This document shows positions 10,275 to 22,497 of a DNA stretch of 64,000 nucleotides, one piece after another. The first letter of the stretch is position 1, and every line of letters starts with the position of its first letter. This DNA is from Prosapia bicincta (lineage: Eukaryota > Arthropoda > Insecta > Hemiptera > Cercopidae), in NCBI GenBank assembly GCA_036971475.1, contig JBAIZL010000010.1, positions 13,282,526-13,346,525 of the forward strand. The letters run 5' to 3'. A model generated the notes under the pieces. The model was given only the letters and a program-made list of their open reading frames with translations, was not told the DNA's origin and searched no databases. Both the position numbers and the translations under genes were made by a program.

Positions 10275-12930
10275 GTGTGCACCAATACAGACAGTTGGTG
10301 TGCACCAATACAGTCGATAAAAAGCACCAATACAGACAGTTGGTATGTATCAATACAGTCAGCTGGTGTGCACCAATACGGACAGTTGTTTGCACCAATA
10401 CAGTCCGCTGGTATGCACCAATACAGACAGCTGGTGTGCATCAATACAGTCAGTTGGTGTGCACCAATACAGACAGTTGGTTGCACCAATACAGTCCGCT
10501 GGTGTGCACCAATACGGACAGTTGTTTGCACCAATACAGTCCGCTGGTATGCACCAATACAGACAGCTGGTGTGCATCAATACAGTCAGTTGGTGTGCAC
10601 CAATACAGACAGTTGGTTGCACCAATACAGTCAGCTGGTGTGCACCAATACAGTAGCTGGTGTGCACAAATACAGACAGTTGGTTGCATCAATACAGTCA
10701 GTTGGTGTGCACCAATACAGACGGTTGCACCAATACCGTCTGGTGTGCACCAATACAGTCAGCTGGTTTGCACCAATACACACAGTTGGTGTGCACCAAT
10801 ACATTCGATTCTGTGCACCAATACAGGCAGTTGGTGTGCTCTAATACAGTCGGCTGGTGTGCACCAATACAGTCAGCTAGTGTGAACCAATACAGACAGT
10901 TGGTGTACAACAATACAGTCGATCTCGAGCACCATTACAGACAGTTGGCGTGCATCAATACATTCATCTGGTGTGCACCAATACAGGTAGTTGGTGTGCA
11001 CCAATACAATTAGCTAGTGTGTACCATTACAGTCAGCTAGTGTGCACCAATACAGACAGTTGGTTGCACCAATACAGTCCGCTGGTGTGCACCAATACAG
11101 TCCGCTGGTGTGCACCAATACAGCCACCTGGTGTACACCAATACAGACAGTTGGTGTGCGTCAATACATACAGTTGGTGTACAACAATACAGTCGATTCT
11201 TTGCACCAATTCAGACAGTTGGTGTGCATCAATACAGTCAACGGGTTTGCACCAATACAGTCAGTTGGAGTGCATCAATACAGTCAGCTGGGGTGCTCCA
11301 ATACAGTAGATGGTGAGCACCATTACAGACAGTTGGCGTGCATCAATACATTCAGCTGGTGTGCACCAATACAGGCAGTTGGTGTGCACCAATACAGTCA
11401 GCTAGTGTGTACCAATAAAGTCAGCTGGTGTGCACCAATACAGACAGTTGGTGTGCACCAATACAGTCGATAAAAAGCACCAATACAGTCCGCTGGTATG
11501 CACCAATACAGTCAGCTGGTGTGCATCAATACAGTCAGTTGGTGTGCACCAATACAGACAGTTGGTTGCACCAATACAGTCCGCTGGTGTGCACCAATAC
11601 AGTAGCTGGTGTGCACAAATACAGACAGTTGGTTGCATCAATACAGTCAGTTGGTGTGCACCAATACAGACGGTTGCATCAATACCGTCTGGTGTGCACC
11701 AATACAGTCAGCTGTTGTGCACCAATACAGACAGTTGGTGTGAATCAATACATTCAGCTTGTGTTCACCAATACAGTCAGCTGGTTTGCACAAATACATA
11801 CAGTTGGTGTGCACCAATATAGTCGATTCTGTGCACCAATACAGGCAGTTGGTGTGCTCTAATACAGTCGGCTGGTGTGCACCAATACAGTCAGCTAGTG
11901 TGAACCAATACAGACAGTTGGTGTGCAACAATACAGTCGATGGCGAGCACCATTACAGACAGTTGGCGTGCATCAATACATTCATCTGGTGTGCACCAAT
12001 ACAGGCAGTTGGTGTGCACCAATACAATTAGCTGGTGTGTACCATTACAGTCAGCTAGTGTGCACCAATACAGACAGTTGGTTGCACCAATACAGTCCGC
12101 TGGTGTGCACCAATACAGTCCGCTGGTGTGCACCAATACAGCCAGCTGGTGTACACCAATACAGACAGTTGGTGTCACCAATACAGACAGTTGGTGTGCA
12201 CAAATACAGTCGATGGTGAGCACCAATAGAGACAATTGGCGTGCACCAATACAGTCACCTGGTGTGCACCAATACAGACAGTTGGTGTGCGTCAATACAT
12301 ACAGTTGGTGTACAACAATACAGTCGATTCTTTGCACCAATACAGACAGTTGGTGTGCATCAATACAGTCAACGGGTTTGCACCAATACAGTCAGTTTGA
12401 GTGCATCAATACAGTCAGCTGGGGTGCTTCAATACAGTCAGTTGGTGTGCACCAATACAGTCAGCTGGTGTGTACCAATACAGACATTTGGTGTGCACCA
12501 ATACAGTCAGCTTGTGTGCACCAATACAGACAGTTGGTGTGCATCAATACAGTCAGCTGGGGTGCTCCATTACAGTCAGTTGGTGTGCACCAATACATTC
12601 AGCGGGTGTGCACCAATACAGACAGTTGGTGTGCACCAATACAGTCAGCTGGTGTGCACCAATACGGACAGTTGGTGTGCTCCAATACAATCAGCTAGTG
12701 TGCACCAATACTGTCAGCTGGTTTGCACCAATACAGTCAGCTGGTGTGTATAATCTGTAATCCTAAATCTAGCTACATTTATTACGGTAAAATAAAGAAT
12801 ATTTTCTGGAATCGGTTTTGTGAAGGTAAAATTGTTTAACCGCGTGTAAACACACAAAGTGAGTAACGCTAAATGTTCGGTAAAATAAAGACGCCCGTTA
12901 AGTGTAATGGTTCTCATGCATTCGAGGGCT

Positions 12931-13041
12931 GTGTAAGGCTCGGCGATGTGTTTACGGGCACTTTTACATGTCAAGAGCGTTCGGCGCGCGTGCGCGAGCG
13001 TTCTGCAGTATATTACAAACGCAAGTAATGTGAATTCAAGC
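12931..13041 (+). promoter_or_regulatory. CpG-rich promoter-like patch
   Basis: A short GC- and CpG-rich segment (GGCGCGCGTGCGCGAGCG near 12982) stands out from AT-rich surroundings, directly upstream of the possible exon at 13042. No TATA box or clear initiator is visible. The regulatory role is inference from composition and position only. Confidence 0.25.
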
Positions 13042-13173
13042 ATGACTCAACAGTTGGATTATTTCCGACGTACGCTCCACGAGTCGCCGGAGGTGGTCGC
13101 CGCTGCCGTTGCCAAATTCCGAGTCAACACCAGCTCGCAAGATATATTTAACTTTGTAGCAGTGAGACATGTT
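13042..13173 (+). CDS. Possible 5' coding exon of an unidentified gene (44 codons to a splice donor)
   Basis: An ATG at 13042 (AGC before it, so a purine at -3) opens a 44-codon frame ending exactly before GTGAGTA at 13174, a good match to a metazoan splice donor, in phase 0. The frame begins MTQQLDYFRRTLHESPEVVA and ends FNFVAVRHV. It is amphipathic, low in repeats and built from CpG-containing codons unlike the surrounding DNA. The frame also stays open upstream to an ATG at 12946 and downstream to a stop at about 13233. I do not recognise the family and found no downstream exon with confidence. It could be a gene fragment, a first exon of a gene continuing elsewhere, or chance. Confidence 0.3.
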
Positions 13174-15609
13174 GTGAGTATCTGGAGGATATCCGACAAC
13201 ATTAGGTACCGGCTGAACTATGAGACCAGGTAAACCCTTGGACAGGAGAGCTCCTGGTTGGACCTTAGGCAATTACAAGTAACTGCCACAATTCTATACC
13301 TCACCGCTTCACTTGCTTCTACTTGGGGACTCTGAAGACGCAAGTTTTTAATAATGCTTACTAACATTTCTTGCATACTCTATAAACACACATTTACAGC
13401 AAGATAATTTCTAGTACCAGGTGTCACGTTACACGAGGCCGCATACCGTGTCATGATTATGTAGGTTTATACGTATCGCCGACATTATAACACGAAAAAC
13501 TTTATACTCCAAGTAAGTAAGATTCTTGGTAGTAAAGTGTTACAATAAAAATATTTTAAAAATATAAGAAGAAAAATTATACTAATAACAATAATATACT
13601 CGTATATATATCACTGGACTATAATGTACTTGAACAATAATAGTGTTTGCGAGGTGCCTACCACTCGGAGTAATCTTTTTGTAGTTTTAGTTTCTAAACT
13701 GAACATTTTCTTTTCCAGATCACTCGACCAATGAAGTAAATATGACTTTAAAAGAAAATCTCAAAATAGGAATGTAATAAGTTCAGATTATGTAAATTTT
13801 AATTATCACAAAGAAAACTTCATAAATGGTTCAGGGGGAAATCCTGGCCGAGAACAAAACGTGAAGTCAGAGTGGTGACTACCGCCCTTGTTGACTTCGT
13901 GTTGGGCAACTCGGTGCACAAAGCTAGTCTTTTGAACACGTGTGCGATATGTCGCGGGGGGTGTGCCCCCTAGGTAACACACCCTGCTGAGGCCCTCCGG
14001 GGTATTTCTTGAACCCATTCATGCTATTGTTTTTAACTGTTTGCAGTTCCGTGAGCAAAACACCGGAGCGTTCACAATAGAGAGGTAGCGTGGCCGTTAC
14101 ATGAAGTCAGAGACGTTATAAGGCGATGGTCCGTTATTAGAATAGATTGTACTCGTAAGTTATGGATGAAGATATAAAGCCTTCAGGTCACTTGTCAGAG
14201 TAGAGCCTCTCCAGGAACACAGAAAGATGACTAAACCTTACGAGAAAGGAGGAATAACTATAGGGCTAAGGGAGAGATATAATAACACCCCATGGTAACG
14301 GAAAGTTATTGCTAGCCCGAAGTGAAAGGAAGCAATGCTCGCCCGGACTGAAGGAATTGAGTGAAAGGAAAAAGTGAACAGATTCTGGCAGAGGAATAGT
14401 CGAGTAAGAGCTAGCTTAGTTCTTAAAATTTCCTTTTATGAAAGATAGTGTAGAGATTGTATAAACAATAGGGCCTATAGTGTATTATTTGTTTCCAAAA
14501 TACTATATTCAAATTAACTGTTCCTTAAATTAGGATAAATCTAATTGGATATTATTGGGTTGATAATTTCAAGGGACGAACATAATTTCAAGGAACGAAT
14601 TATAGGGCTTTGAATAGGGACGAACACATTTTGGAGAGTATGAATGACGTGTGATGAGTAATAGACAGGAGTAACAAGGTCTGGGGTATTGAGAAAGAAC
14701 ACGACTCCCATAGGCATAGCCTCATCCCAACCTTCTGTCTATCAGAGGCACAACGTGACAGATAAGATAGCGTGTCAGATTGGGATAACTTTTTCCCTAT
14801 GTAGTATAAGTGTTTGAAGGTTATGGAAAAGCCAATTTTCCGTCACCGTACGAGATGAAGGCACCCATTATAGGCTCTACTCTTAAGCATACCTACATAG
14901 AGGTAGTTGTAACGATTACCTCTCATCGTTTGCTGTTGGGACAATTAACCCGTGCCCTTGGCCTTGAGAGATCGCAATAGGCGAGACGGGAGGTTGAGAG
15001 ATGCGTTGAGTCGGTATAAATACTTCAAACATGATTAGGACTGGCAAAACAAAATTTTGTGAACTGTATAAGATAAATTCCATGAAACGGTCGATATTAG
15101 ATAAATTAGATGAGAAATTAGCGACGGTATGAAATAACACAAAATCTTGAAATATGTGTAGACATACCTGATGCAAACGCTGTTGATGTATAGAATATTC
15201 TGAATATGTACCAATTTTTCAGTAGTGGTAGTACAAGGGATATCTCGTGTGACCCTCCACACTTGATACCATAGTATCATATCCTCTACCGGGGGATTTT
15301 AGACTCTACCTAGCACCTACTTATGTACACAACCCTTTCCTTCCCATCGTGGAGGATACTGACGCATGGCTTTAAAGATGCAAGTAAAGTAAAGATGACC
15401 TAAGTGTAGGTAAGTAGATTGGAGTGGGTTGTTTCACCGGCTAAGCCTACACTGACAACCACCACAAACACATGACCTAGGAAAAACCAGTAACACTCAT
15501 CTGATTTGTAGCTCAGTGTTTGTTCTTGGGAGGATTATAGTCATACAAAGACAATTTGAATAATATGTCCCGCATTGTTTGAAGAAATCAAAACATAGCA
15601 ACAAAGCAT
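13174..15609. other. Unassigned unique sequence with scattered small structures
   Basis: No complete gene is supported. A minus-strand frame at 13806-14018 (70 codons) covers a GC-rich island with nested hairpins: GGGGG-TGTG-CCCCC at 13957-13970 and GGGTGTG/CACACCC at 13959-13984. It has the look of a fragment of a dispersed element, unproven. A 19-bp direct duplication (ATAATTTCAAGGGACGAAC type) is at 14563-14600. A 6-bp-arm hairpin TGATAC-CATA-GTATCA is at 15264-15279. Two overlapping minus-strand frames at 14916-15280 are short and unrecognised. Confidence 0.4.
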
Positions 15610-18600
15610 GAGCGACAAGACATAACAAGAAATCTAACCAGTGGTGAGGAGAGCTGCTGACTTCTCTGCTATACGTAACCACTGTGCCTAGACGCACTCC
15701 ACTCTCAAGTCTCTGACATAGCAAGAAATCTAACCAGTGGTGAGGAGAGCCGCACGTTGATGCTATACGTAAACACTGTGCCTAGACACACTCCACTCTC
15801 ACTTCTCAGACATTGCAATAGATCTGACTAGTGGTGAGGAGAGCTGCTGACTTCGCTGCTATACGTAACCACTGTGCCTAGACGCACTCCACTCTCAAGT
15901 CTCTGACATAGCAAGAAATCTAACCAGTGGTGAGGAGAGCCGCACGTTGATGCTATACGTAAACACTGTGCCTAGTCACACTCCACTCTCAAGTCTCTGA
16001 CATAGCACGAAATCTAACCAGTGGTGAGGAGAGCCGCACGTCGACGCTATACGTAACCACTGTGCCTAGACACACTCCACTCTCACTAATCAGACATTGC
16101 AATAGATCTGACTAGTGGTGAGGAGAGCTGCTGACTTCTCTGCTATACGTAACCACTGTGCCTAGTCACACTCCACTCTCAAGTCTCTGACATAGCACGA
16201 AATCTAACCAGTGGTGAGGAGAGCCGCACGTCGACGCTATACGTAACCACTGTGCCTAGACACACTCCACTCTCACTTCTCAGACATTGCAATAGATCTG
16301 ACTAATAGTGAGGAGAGCTGCTGACTTCTCTGCTATACGTAACCACTGTGCCTAGACGCACTCCACTCTCACTTCTATGACATAGCAATAGATCTGAGCA
16401 GTGGTGAGGAGAGCTGCTGATTTCGCTGCTATACGTAACCACTATGCCTAGACGCACTCCACTCTCACGTCTATGACATAGCAATAGATCTGACTAGTGG
16501 TGAGGAGAGATGCTGACTTCTCTGCTATACGTAACCACTCTTCCTTGATGCACTCCACTCTCACGTCGCTGACATAGCAATAGATCTGAGCAGTGGTAAG
16601 GAGAGCTGCTGATTTCGCTGCTATACGTAACCACTATGCCTAGACGCACTCCACTCTCACGTCTCTGACAGAGCAAGATATCTCACCAGAGGTGAGGAGA
16701 GCCTCACGTCTATGCTATACGTAACCACTCTGCCAAGATGGACTCCACTCTCACGTCTCTGACATAGCAAGAGATCTGACCAGTGGTGAGGAGAGCTGCT
16801 GACTTCGCTGCTATACGTAACCACTGTGCCTAGACGCACTCCACTCTCACGACTCTGACATAGCAAGAGATCTGACCAGTCGATGCGAGTGGTGAGGCGA
16901 GCCGCTGCCGTCGCTGCTTTACTTATGACAGTGCCCAGACGGACTCCAATATCACGACTCTGACATAGGAAGAGATATGAATAGTGGTGAGGTTAGCCGC
17001 TGACTTCGCTGCTAAACGTAGCTACTGTGCCTAGACGAACTCCACTCACACGTCTCTGACATAGCAAGAGATCTGAATAGTGGTGAGGAGAGCCGCTGAC
17101 GTGCCTGCTATACGTAACCACTCTGCCTTGATGCACTCCACTCTCTCGTCTCTGACATAGCAATAGATCTGACCAGTAATGAGGAGAGCTGCTGACTTCG
17201 GTGCTATACGTAACCACTGTGCCTGTGACGTACTCCACTCTCACGTCCCCAAAATAGCAAGAGATCTGACCAGTGGGGAGGAGAGCTGCTGACTTCGGTG
17301 CTATACGTTACCACTGTGCCTAGAAGCACTCCACTCTCACGTCTCTGACATAGCAAGAGATCTGAATGGCGGTGATTAGAGCCGCTGACTTCGCTGCTAT
17401 ACGTAGCCACTGTGCCTAGACGCACACCACTCACACGTCTCTGACATAGCAAGAGATCTGACCAGTGGTGAGGAGAGCCGCAGACTTCGCTGCTATACGT
17501 ATCCACTGTGCCTATACGGACTCCACTCTCACGACTCTGACATAGGAAGAGATCTGACCAGTGGGGAGGAGAGCTGCTGACTTCGCTGCTATACGTAACC
17601 ACTGTGCCTAGACGCACTCCACTCTCACATCTCTGACATAGCAAGATATCTGAATAGTGGTGAGGAGAGCCGCTGACTTGGCTGCTATATGTAACCACTC
17701 TGCCTAGACGGACTCCACTCTCTCGTGTCATACAAAGTAAGAGATCTGACCAGTGGTGAGGAGAGCTGCTGATTTCGCTGCTTAACGTAACCACTCTGCC
17801 AAGATGGACTCCACTCTCACGACTCTGACATAGCAAGAGATCTGACCAGTGGGGACGAGAGCTGCTGACTTCGCTGCTATACGTAACCACTGTGCCTAGA
17901 CGCACTCCACTCTCACATCTCTGACATAGCAAGAGATCTGAATAGTGGTGAGGAGAGCCGCTGACTTGGCTGCTATATGTAACCACTCTGCCTAGACGGA
18001 CTCCACTCTCTCGTGTCATACAAAGTAAGAGATCTGACCAGTGGTGAGGAGAGCAGCTGATTTCGCTGCTTAACGTAACCACTCTGCCAAGATGGACTCC
18101 ACTCTCACGTCTCTGACATAGCAAGAGATCTGACCAGTGGGGAGGAGAGCTGCTGACTTCGCTGTTATACGTAACCACTGTGCCTAGACGCACTCCACTC
18201 TCACATCTCTGACATAGCAAGAGATCTGAATAGTGGTGAGGAGAGCCGCTGACTTGGCTGCTATATGTAACCACTCTGCCTAGACGTACTCCACTCTCAC
18301 GTCCCCAAAATAGCAAGAGATCTGTATAGTGGTGAGGAGAGCCGCTGACGTGGCTGCTATACGTAGCCACTCTGCCTTGATGCACTCCACTCTCACGTCG
18401 CTGACATAACAATAGATCTGAAAAATAATTAGGAGAGCTGCGGACTTCGCTGCTATACGTAACCACTGTGCCCTGCCGCACTCCACTCTCAACGTCTCTG
18501 ACATAGCAAGAGATCTGACCAGTGGTGAGGTGAGATACTGACTTCGGTGCTATACGTAACCACTGTGCCTAGACGCACTCCACTCACACGTCTCTGACAT

Positions 18601-19987
18601 AGCAAGAGATCTGACCAGTGGTGAGGAGAGCTGCTGACTTCGTTGCTATACGTAACCACTGTGCCTAGACGCACTATACTCTCACGTCTCTGACATAGCA
18701 AGAGATCTGACCAGTGGTGAGGAGAGCTGCTGACTTCGTTGCCATACGTAACCACTGTGCCTAGACGCACTCCACTCACACGTCTCTGACATAGCAAGAG
18801 ATCTGACCAGTGGTGAGGAGAGACACTGACTTCGGTGCTATACGTAACCACTGTGCCTAGACGCACTCCACTCACACGTCTCTGACATAGCAAGAGATCT
18901 GACCAGTGGTGAGGAGAGCCGCTGACTTCGCTGCTATACGTATCCACTGTGCCTATACGGACTCCACTCTCACGACTCTGACATAGGAAGAGATCTGACT
19001 ATTGGTGAGGAGAGCCGCTGCCTTTGCTGCTATACGTAACCACTCTGACTAGACGGACTCCACTGTCTTGTGTCATACAAAGTAAGAGATCTGACCAGTG
19101 GTGAGGAGACCTGCTGACTTCGTTGCTATACGTAACCACTGTGACTAGACGCACTCCACTCACACGTCTCTGACCTAGGAAGAGATATGAATAGTGGTGA
19201 GGTGAGCCGTTGTCTTCGCTGCTATACGTAGCTACTGTGCCTAGACGAACTCCACTCTAACGTCTCTGATATAGCAAGATATCTGACAAGTGGTGAGGAG
19301 AGCTGCTGACTTCGCTGCTATACGTAACCACTCTGCCTAGACGTACTCCACTCTCACGTCCCTAACATAGCAAGTGATCTGTATAGTGGTGAGGAGAGCC
19401 GCTGACTTGGCTGCTATACGTAACCACTCTGCCTTGATGCACTCTACTCTCAACGTCTCTGACATAGCAAGAGATCTGACCAGTGGTGAGGAGAGCTGCT
19501 GATTTCGCTGCTATACGTAACCACTGTGCCTAGACGCACTCCACTCTCAACGTCTCTGACATAGCAAGATATCTGACAAGTGGTGAGGAGAGCTGCTGAT
19601 TTCGCTGCTATACGTAAACACTATGCCTAGACGCACTCCACTCTCAACGTCTCTGACATAGCAAGAGATCTGACCAGTGGTGAGGAGAGCCGCTGACTTC
19701 GCTGCTATACGTAGCCACTGTGCCTAGACGACCTCCACTCTTACGACTCTAACATAGGACGAGATCTGACCAGTGGTGAGAAGAGCCTCACGTCGATGTT
19801 ATACGTAACCACTGTGCCTAGACGCACTACACTCTCACGTTTATGACATAGCAATAGATCTGACCGATGGTGAGGAGACCTGTTGATTTCGCTGCTATAC
19901 GTAACCACTCTGCCAAGATGGACTCTGACATATCAAGAGATCTGACCAGTGGTGAGGAGAGCCGCTGACTTCGGTGCTATACGTAAC
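15610..19987. repeat. 96-bp satellite array, about 45 units
   Basis: The unit is 96 bp, with landmarks GCAAGAGATCTGACCAGTGG, TGAGGAGAGCTGCTGACTTC, GCTATACGTAACCACTGTGC, CTAGACGCACTCCACTCTCA and CGTCTCTGACATA. Successive AGCAAGAGAT starts at 18601 and 18697 confirm the period. Because 96 is divisible by three, one minus-strand frame is open in long runs (up to 425 codons at 17204-18481), repeating a 32-residue LLLCQRRESGVRLGTVVTYS-type peptide. I regard this as a geometric by-product. Variant types are regionally clustered: CCGCACGTYGA units alternate with CTGCTGACTTC units at the left end. Confidence 0.95.
17540..18290. repeat. 288-bp trimeric higher-order repeat inside the 96-bp array
   Basis: Three different 96-bp variants recur in the same order. 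The diagnostic string TCGTGTCATACAAAGTAAGA starts at 17723 and again at 18011, 288 bp (3 x 96) apart. It is flanked each time by a CTTGGCTGCTATATG unit on the left and a CGCTGCTTAACG unit on the right. This marks local amplification of a three-unit block. Confidence 0.85.
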
Positions 19988-20774
19988 AAATCGAAATCGA
20001 ATACAAAAGCACAAATAAGGTCCAATACGCTTCTTCCAATATAATTCTCACCTATTAAATTCGTTGAAGTCATGAAGAAATCACGCAAACATCACAACGC
20101 GCGCACGCACATACACACACTTTGATGCAATTTCAACAATAAAATTTAATTGTACGTGATAAAGATAAAACCGTTAATGTGTTTGTTTACGTGAAGAAAG
20201 AAAACTTTGAGAAGTGGTTCAGTAAATATGTACGCTGAGGCGGTGGGGCAGTCAATTTATTGTGTCTAATAACGTGAAATATAGTATCAGACGCCCCGTC
20301 GGGCCGGCTCCTTGTCCACGGCCTCTGCAATATTGGAAATGCTTTTAATTTCTTCCGATTAAGTGAAAACTGTGCGTCGATAATTGAGTAATGTAACTTT
20401 GCCGTATCAAGGAGCTTGCGGTGGCTGTGCGTGCGTGCGCGTCTGTGAAGGCTAGTCAAGGATATGGTAACATATTAAGAATCGCTTATATCCTTGCTGA
20501 GACACTCCTTGCTAAAGGACATTATGGCGTTTGAGAGTAGGATTAATGTAACCGCACATAACTCCTACATGTGGGAGCTTGGGGGGGGGGGTATCACCAC
20601 TCACCCCTGACTATACTGTCACAGAGAAATGACGTTTTCGATAATCGATTGATCACTATTGTCGCGTATAGAGAGAACAAGGCATTGCTAATACATGTGA
20701 GTAAATTAAACATATCTCCCTTCACTAGGATTAGTATCTCCAAACACAATATTCTCGTCACGACCCCTCGCATA
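19988..20774. other. Unique spacer with alternating purine-pyrimidine and G-run tracts
   Basis: No gene is supported. Features are an alternating CGCGCGCACGCACATACACA tract near 20098, a GC-richer minus-strand frame at 20187-20459 (90 codons, no recognised domain) with a GCGTGCGTGCGCG tract, and an 11-base G run at 20581-20591. The G run and alternating tracts are potential non-B DNA sites. Confidence 0.4.
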
Positions 20775-20965
20775 ACATTTGATTTCACACAAAACAGCTG
20801 ATTTTATGTTATACGTTATGTGGTAGAACAGCTGTTTTAACGCATAGATTGTTACTTTATTTATATTATTTGTAATTATTTAACAAAAAATAACTAAAAA
20901 AATTTTATTTTTTCGAGTTCAGTAGGAATTTCCTTCAAAATCTTGTTGTTTATATTAGTTGTGTC
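20775..20965 (+). repeat. Dispersed AT-rich element, copy B (3' part)
   Basis: Matches the second half of copies A and C: AACAGCTGATTTTATGTTA, GAACAGCTGTTTTAACGCAT, TTACTTTATTTATATTA, AAAAATAACTA and a TAGGAATTT segment. The 5' part of the element is absent or unrecognisable upstream. Confidence 0.65.
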
Positions 20966-21904
20966 TAATAAATATGTAACTTATATGTGGCTATTTCTGT
21001 GGGTACAATGTGGGTATTTTCTGTATCAAGGCGAACAGTGCAATTTAGCTGTGGGAAATACGTAAGTAGACGCTATATCCATCCCAGCAACTCATCCACA
21101 CGCGCGGTCACGAGCAATAAAGGTACAATCACAAGATTTCCATCCGGTTTACAATTATAATTCACTGAAATCGGCCTTCCCGAGCTACGATTGTCGGGCC
21201 CACGTTGATTGTTACAACCGTTTTATCGATGATGCCCTGCTTTCATTAATTATAATCCTCTCCGAAAATTATTTATACTAAATAAAACGAATGGACCATC
21301 TTATTCTGAACAGACTATAGTAATTCAAACAGCGGGGGGCGCCATGGTCAGACTATTTACGGCCGGTCCTTCCAAAATATTTCGACGCCCTGGATATGTG
21401 ACTAACTTATTTTTTGTAAATTTTTAATTTATCAAAGTTTGTTTGTTTTTTATTTTGCAATAAATATTTCCTGGCGTACGAAGACGGGAACTGGAGAATG
21501 ATCACTTGACCCGTTCCTAGAAGGTAAGGAAGGTAAAGTGGCCCTCGGGAGGAAAGACTCACTGGCCAAGTCTGCACTAGCCTTGCCTGCTTTAAGTTGT
21601 GTTCCCTAACACCTGGCGAAGCACAAGTACAGTTGGTGCATAGCGGGCGTATCGTATCAATATCGTCCTGGAGGAGGGCCCTAGGCAGAGGAGGATGCAG
21701 GGTTTATTGGTATGGTCTTCAGGACCCAGAAGACTCGTACATAAAGAGGGGTCTACGTGGAGGAGGAAGTGGGGTTTAGGGGTCCCACGAACCGTCTCTG
21801 AAAGATTGGCTGTTGATACGTTCTTTACGTAGGGGTCTAAAGTAACTGCAGGGCGCCAATCGTAGTATACCAGGGGGCTCTATCAGTGAATATACCGACA
21901 GAAG
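20966..21904. other. Unassigned unique sequence
   Basis: Mixed AT-rich and GC-rich sequence. A GGAGGAGG-rich segment at 21660-21780 and a short frame at 21597-21779 give no recognisable product. The GGGGGGCGCCATGG near 21334 and a GGGGCGCC near 23878 are superficially alike, but no larger shared element could be established. Confidence 0.3.
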
Positions 21905-22379
21905 TTTGTTTATCCAGAGAGAGAGATCGCGGGGTGCAGGATGCGTCGGGGTTTGTAGAACAGTGCCAGACAGAGACATTCTCTAACGAGGACAAAGTAA
22001 GCAAAGGAGAACACATACTTCTATTTGGGCGCCAGAACTGTCCAGAGAGAGAGAGGGAGAGAGAAGGGGGAGAGAGAGATCCTGCTATTTGAGCGCCAGA
22101 AGGGTACTAATGCAGAGAGAGATCACAGGGTGCAGGATGCGTCGGGATTTGTAGAACGGTGTCGGGCAGAGACGTTCTCTAACGAGGACAGAGCGAGCAA
22201 TGGAGATCACATCCTGCTTCTTTTTTGCGCCAGAAGTATACTTATGCAGGGAGAGAGATTTCACAGGGTGCAGAATGTGTCGGGATTTGTAGAACGGTTC
22301 CGGGCTGAGACGTTCTCTAACGAGGACAGAGCGAGCAATGAGAACACATCCTGTTACTTTTTTGCGCCAGAAGTGTACG
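21905..22379. repeat. 137-bp repeat, block A (3-4 diverged units)
   Basis: Diverged copies of the unit described for block B, sharing GGTGCAGGATGCGTCGGG, GATTTGTAGAACGG, GAGACGTTCTCTAACGAGGA and GCGCCAGAA. Unit lengths vary because GAGA-rich stretches differ (an expanded GAGAGAGAGGGAGAGAGA run is near 22045). Block A is more divergent than block B, which suggests it is the older part. Confidence 0.85.
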
Positions 22380-22444
22380 CCAGACGGGATTTGGCGTCCC
22401 TCGCGGTACCCTAGCCTAACACTACACCACTCACAAAGCGAACA

Positions 22445-22497
<53 letters not shown>

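Larger units (their letters stand above)
5319..12749. repeat. 23-bp minisatellite array, about 320 units
   Basis: The unit is CAATACAGTCAGCTGGTGTG plus CAC, with a second common form carrying GACAGTTGG in place of GTCAGCTGG. Units of 21-22 bp occur, for example GGTTGCACC lacking one base. Since 23 is not a multiple of three, each reading frame cycles through all three phases every 69 bp. The consensus lacks stops in these phases, so overlapping ORFs up to about 330 codons appear in several frames on both strands, encoding repeats of CTNTDSWCAPIQ/GVHQYRQLV. That is expected from repeat geometry and is not evidence of coding. Nearly every unit holds a CANNTG motif (CAGCTG or CAGTTG) and a GTGCAC palindrome. 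Confidence 0.97.

Noticed and set aside
5319..12749. CRISPR array
   Set aside because: The units are contiguous 23-bp repeats with no unique spacers, no cas genes, and a eukaryotic context.
12895..12945. tRNA-like TGTAATGGTTCTCATGCATT segment
   Set aside because: Resembles an A box only loosely; no B box at the right spacing and no acceptor stem.
17204..18947. Minus-strand repeat-protein gene of 425 and 152 codons
   Set aside because: The 96-bp period is divisible by three, so an open consensus frame extends automatically; the frame breaks irregularly along the array.
22020..22040. Retrotransposon primer-binding site at GGGCGCCAGAA
   Set aside because: Recurs in every 137-bp unit as part of the repeat; no flanking long terminal repeats or gag/pol frames were seen.
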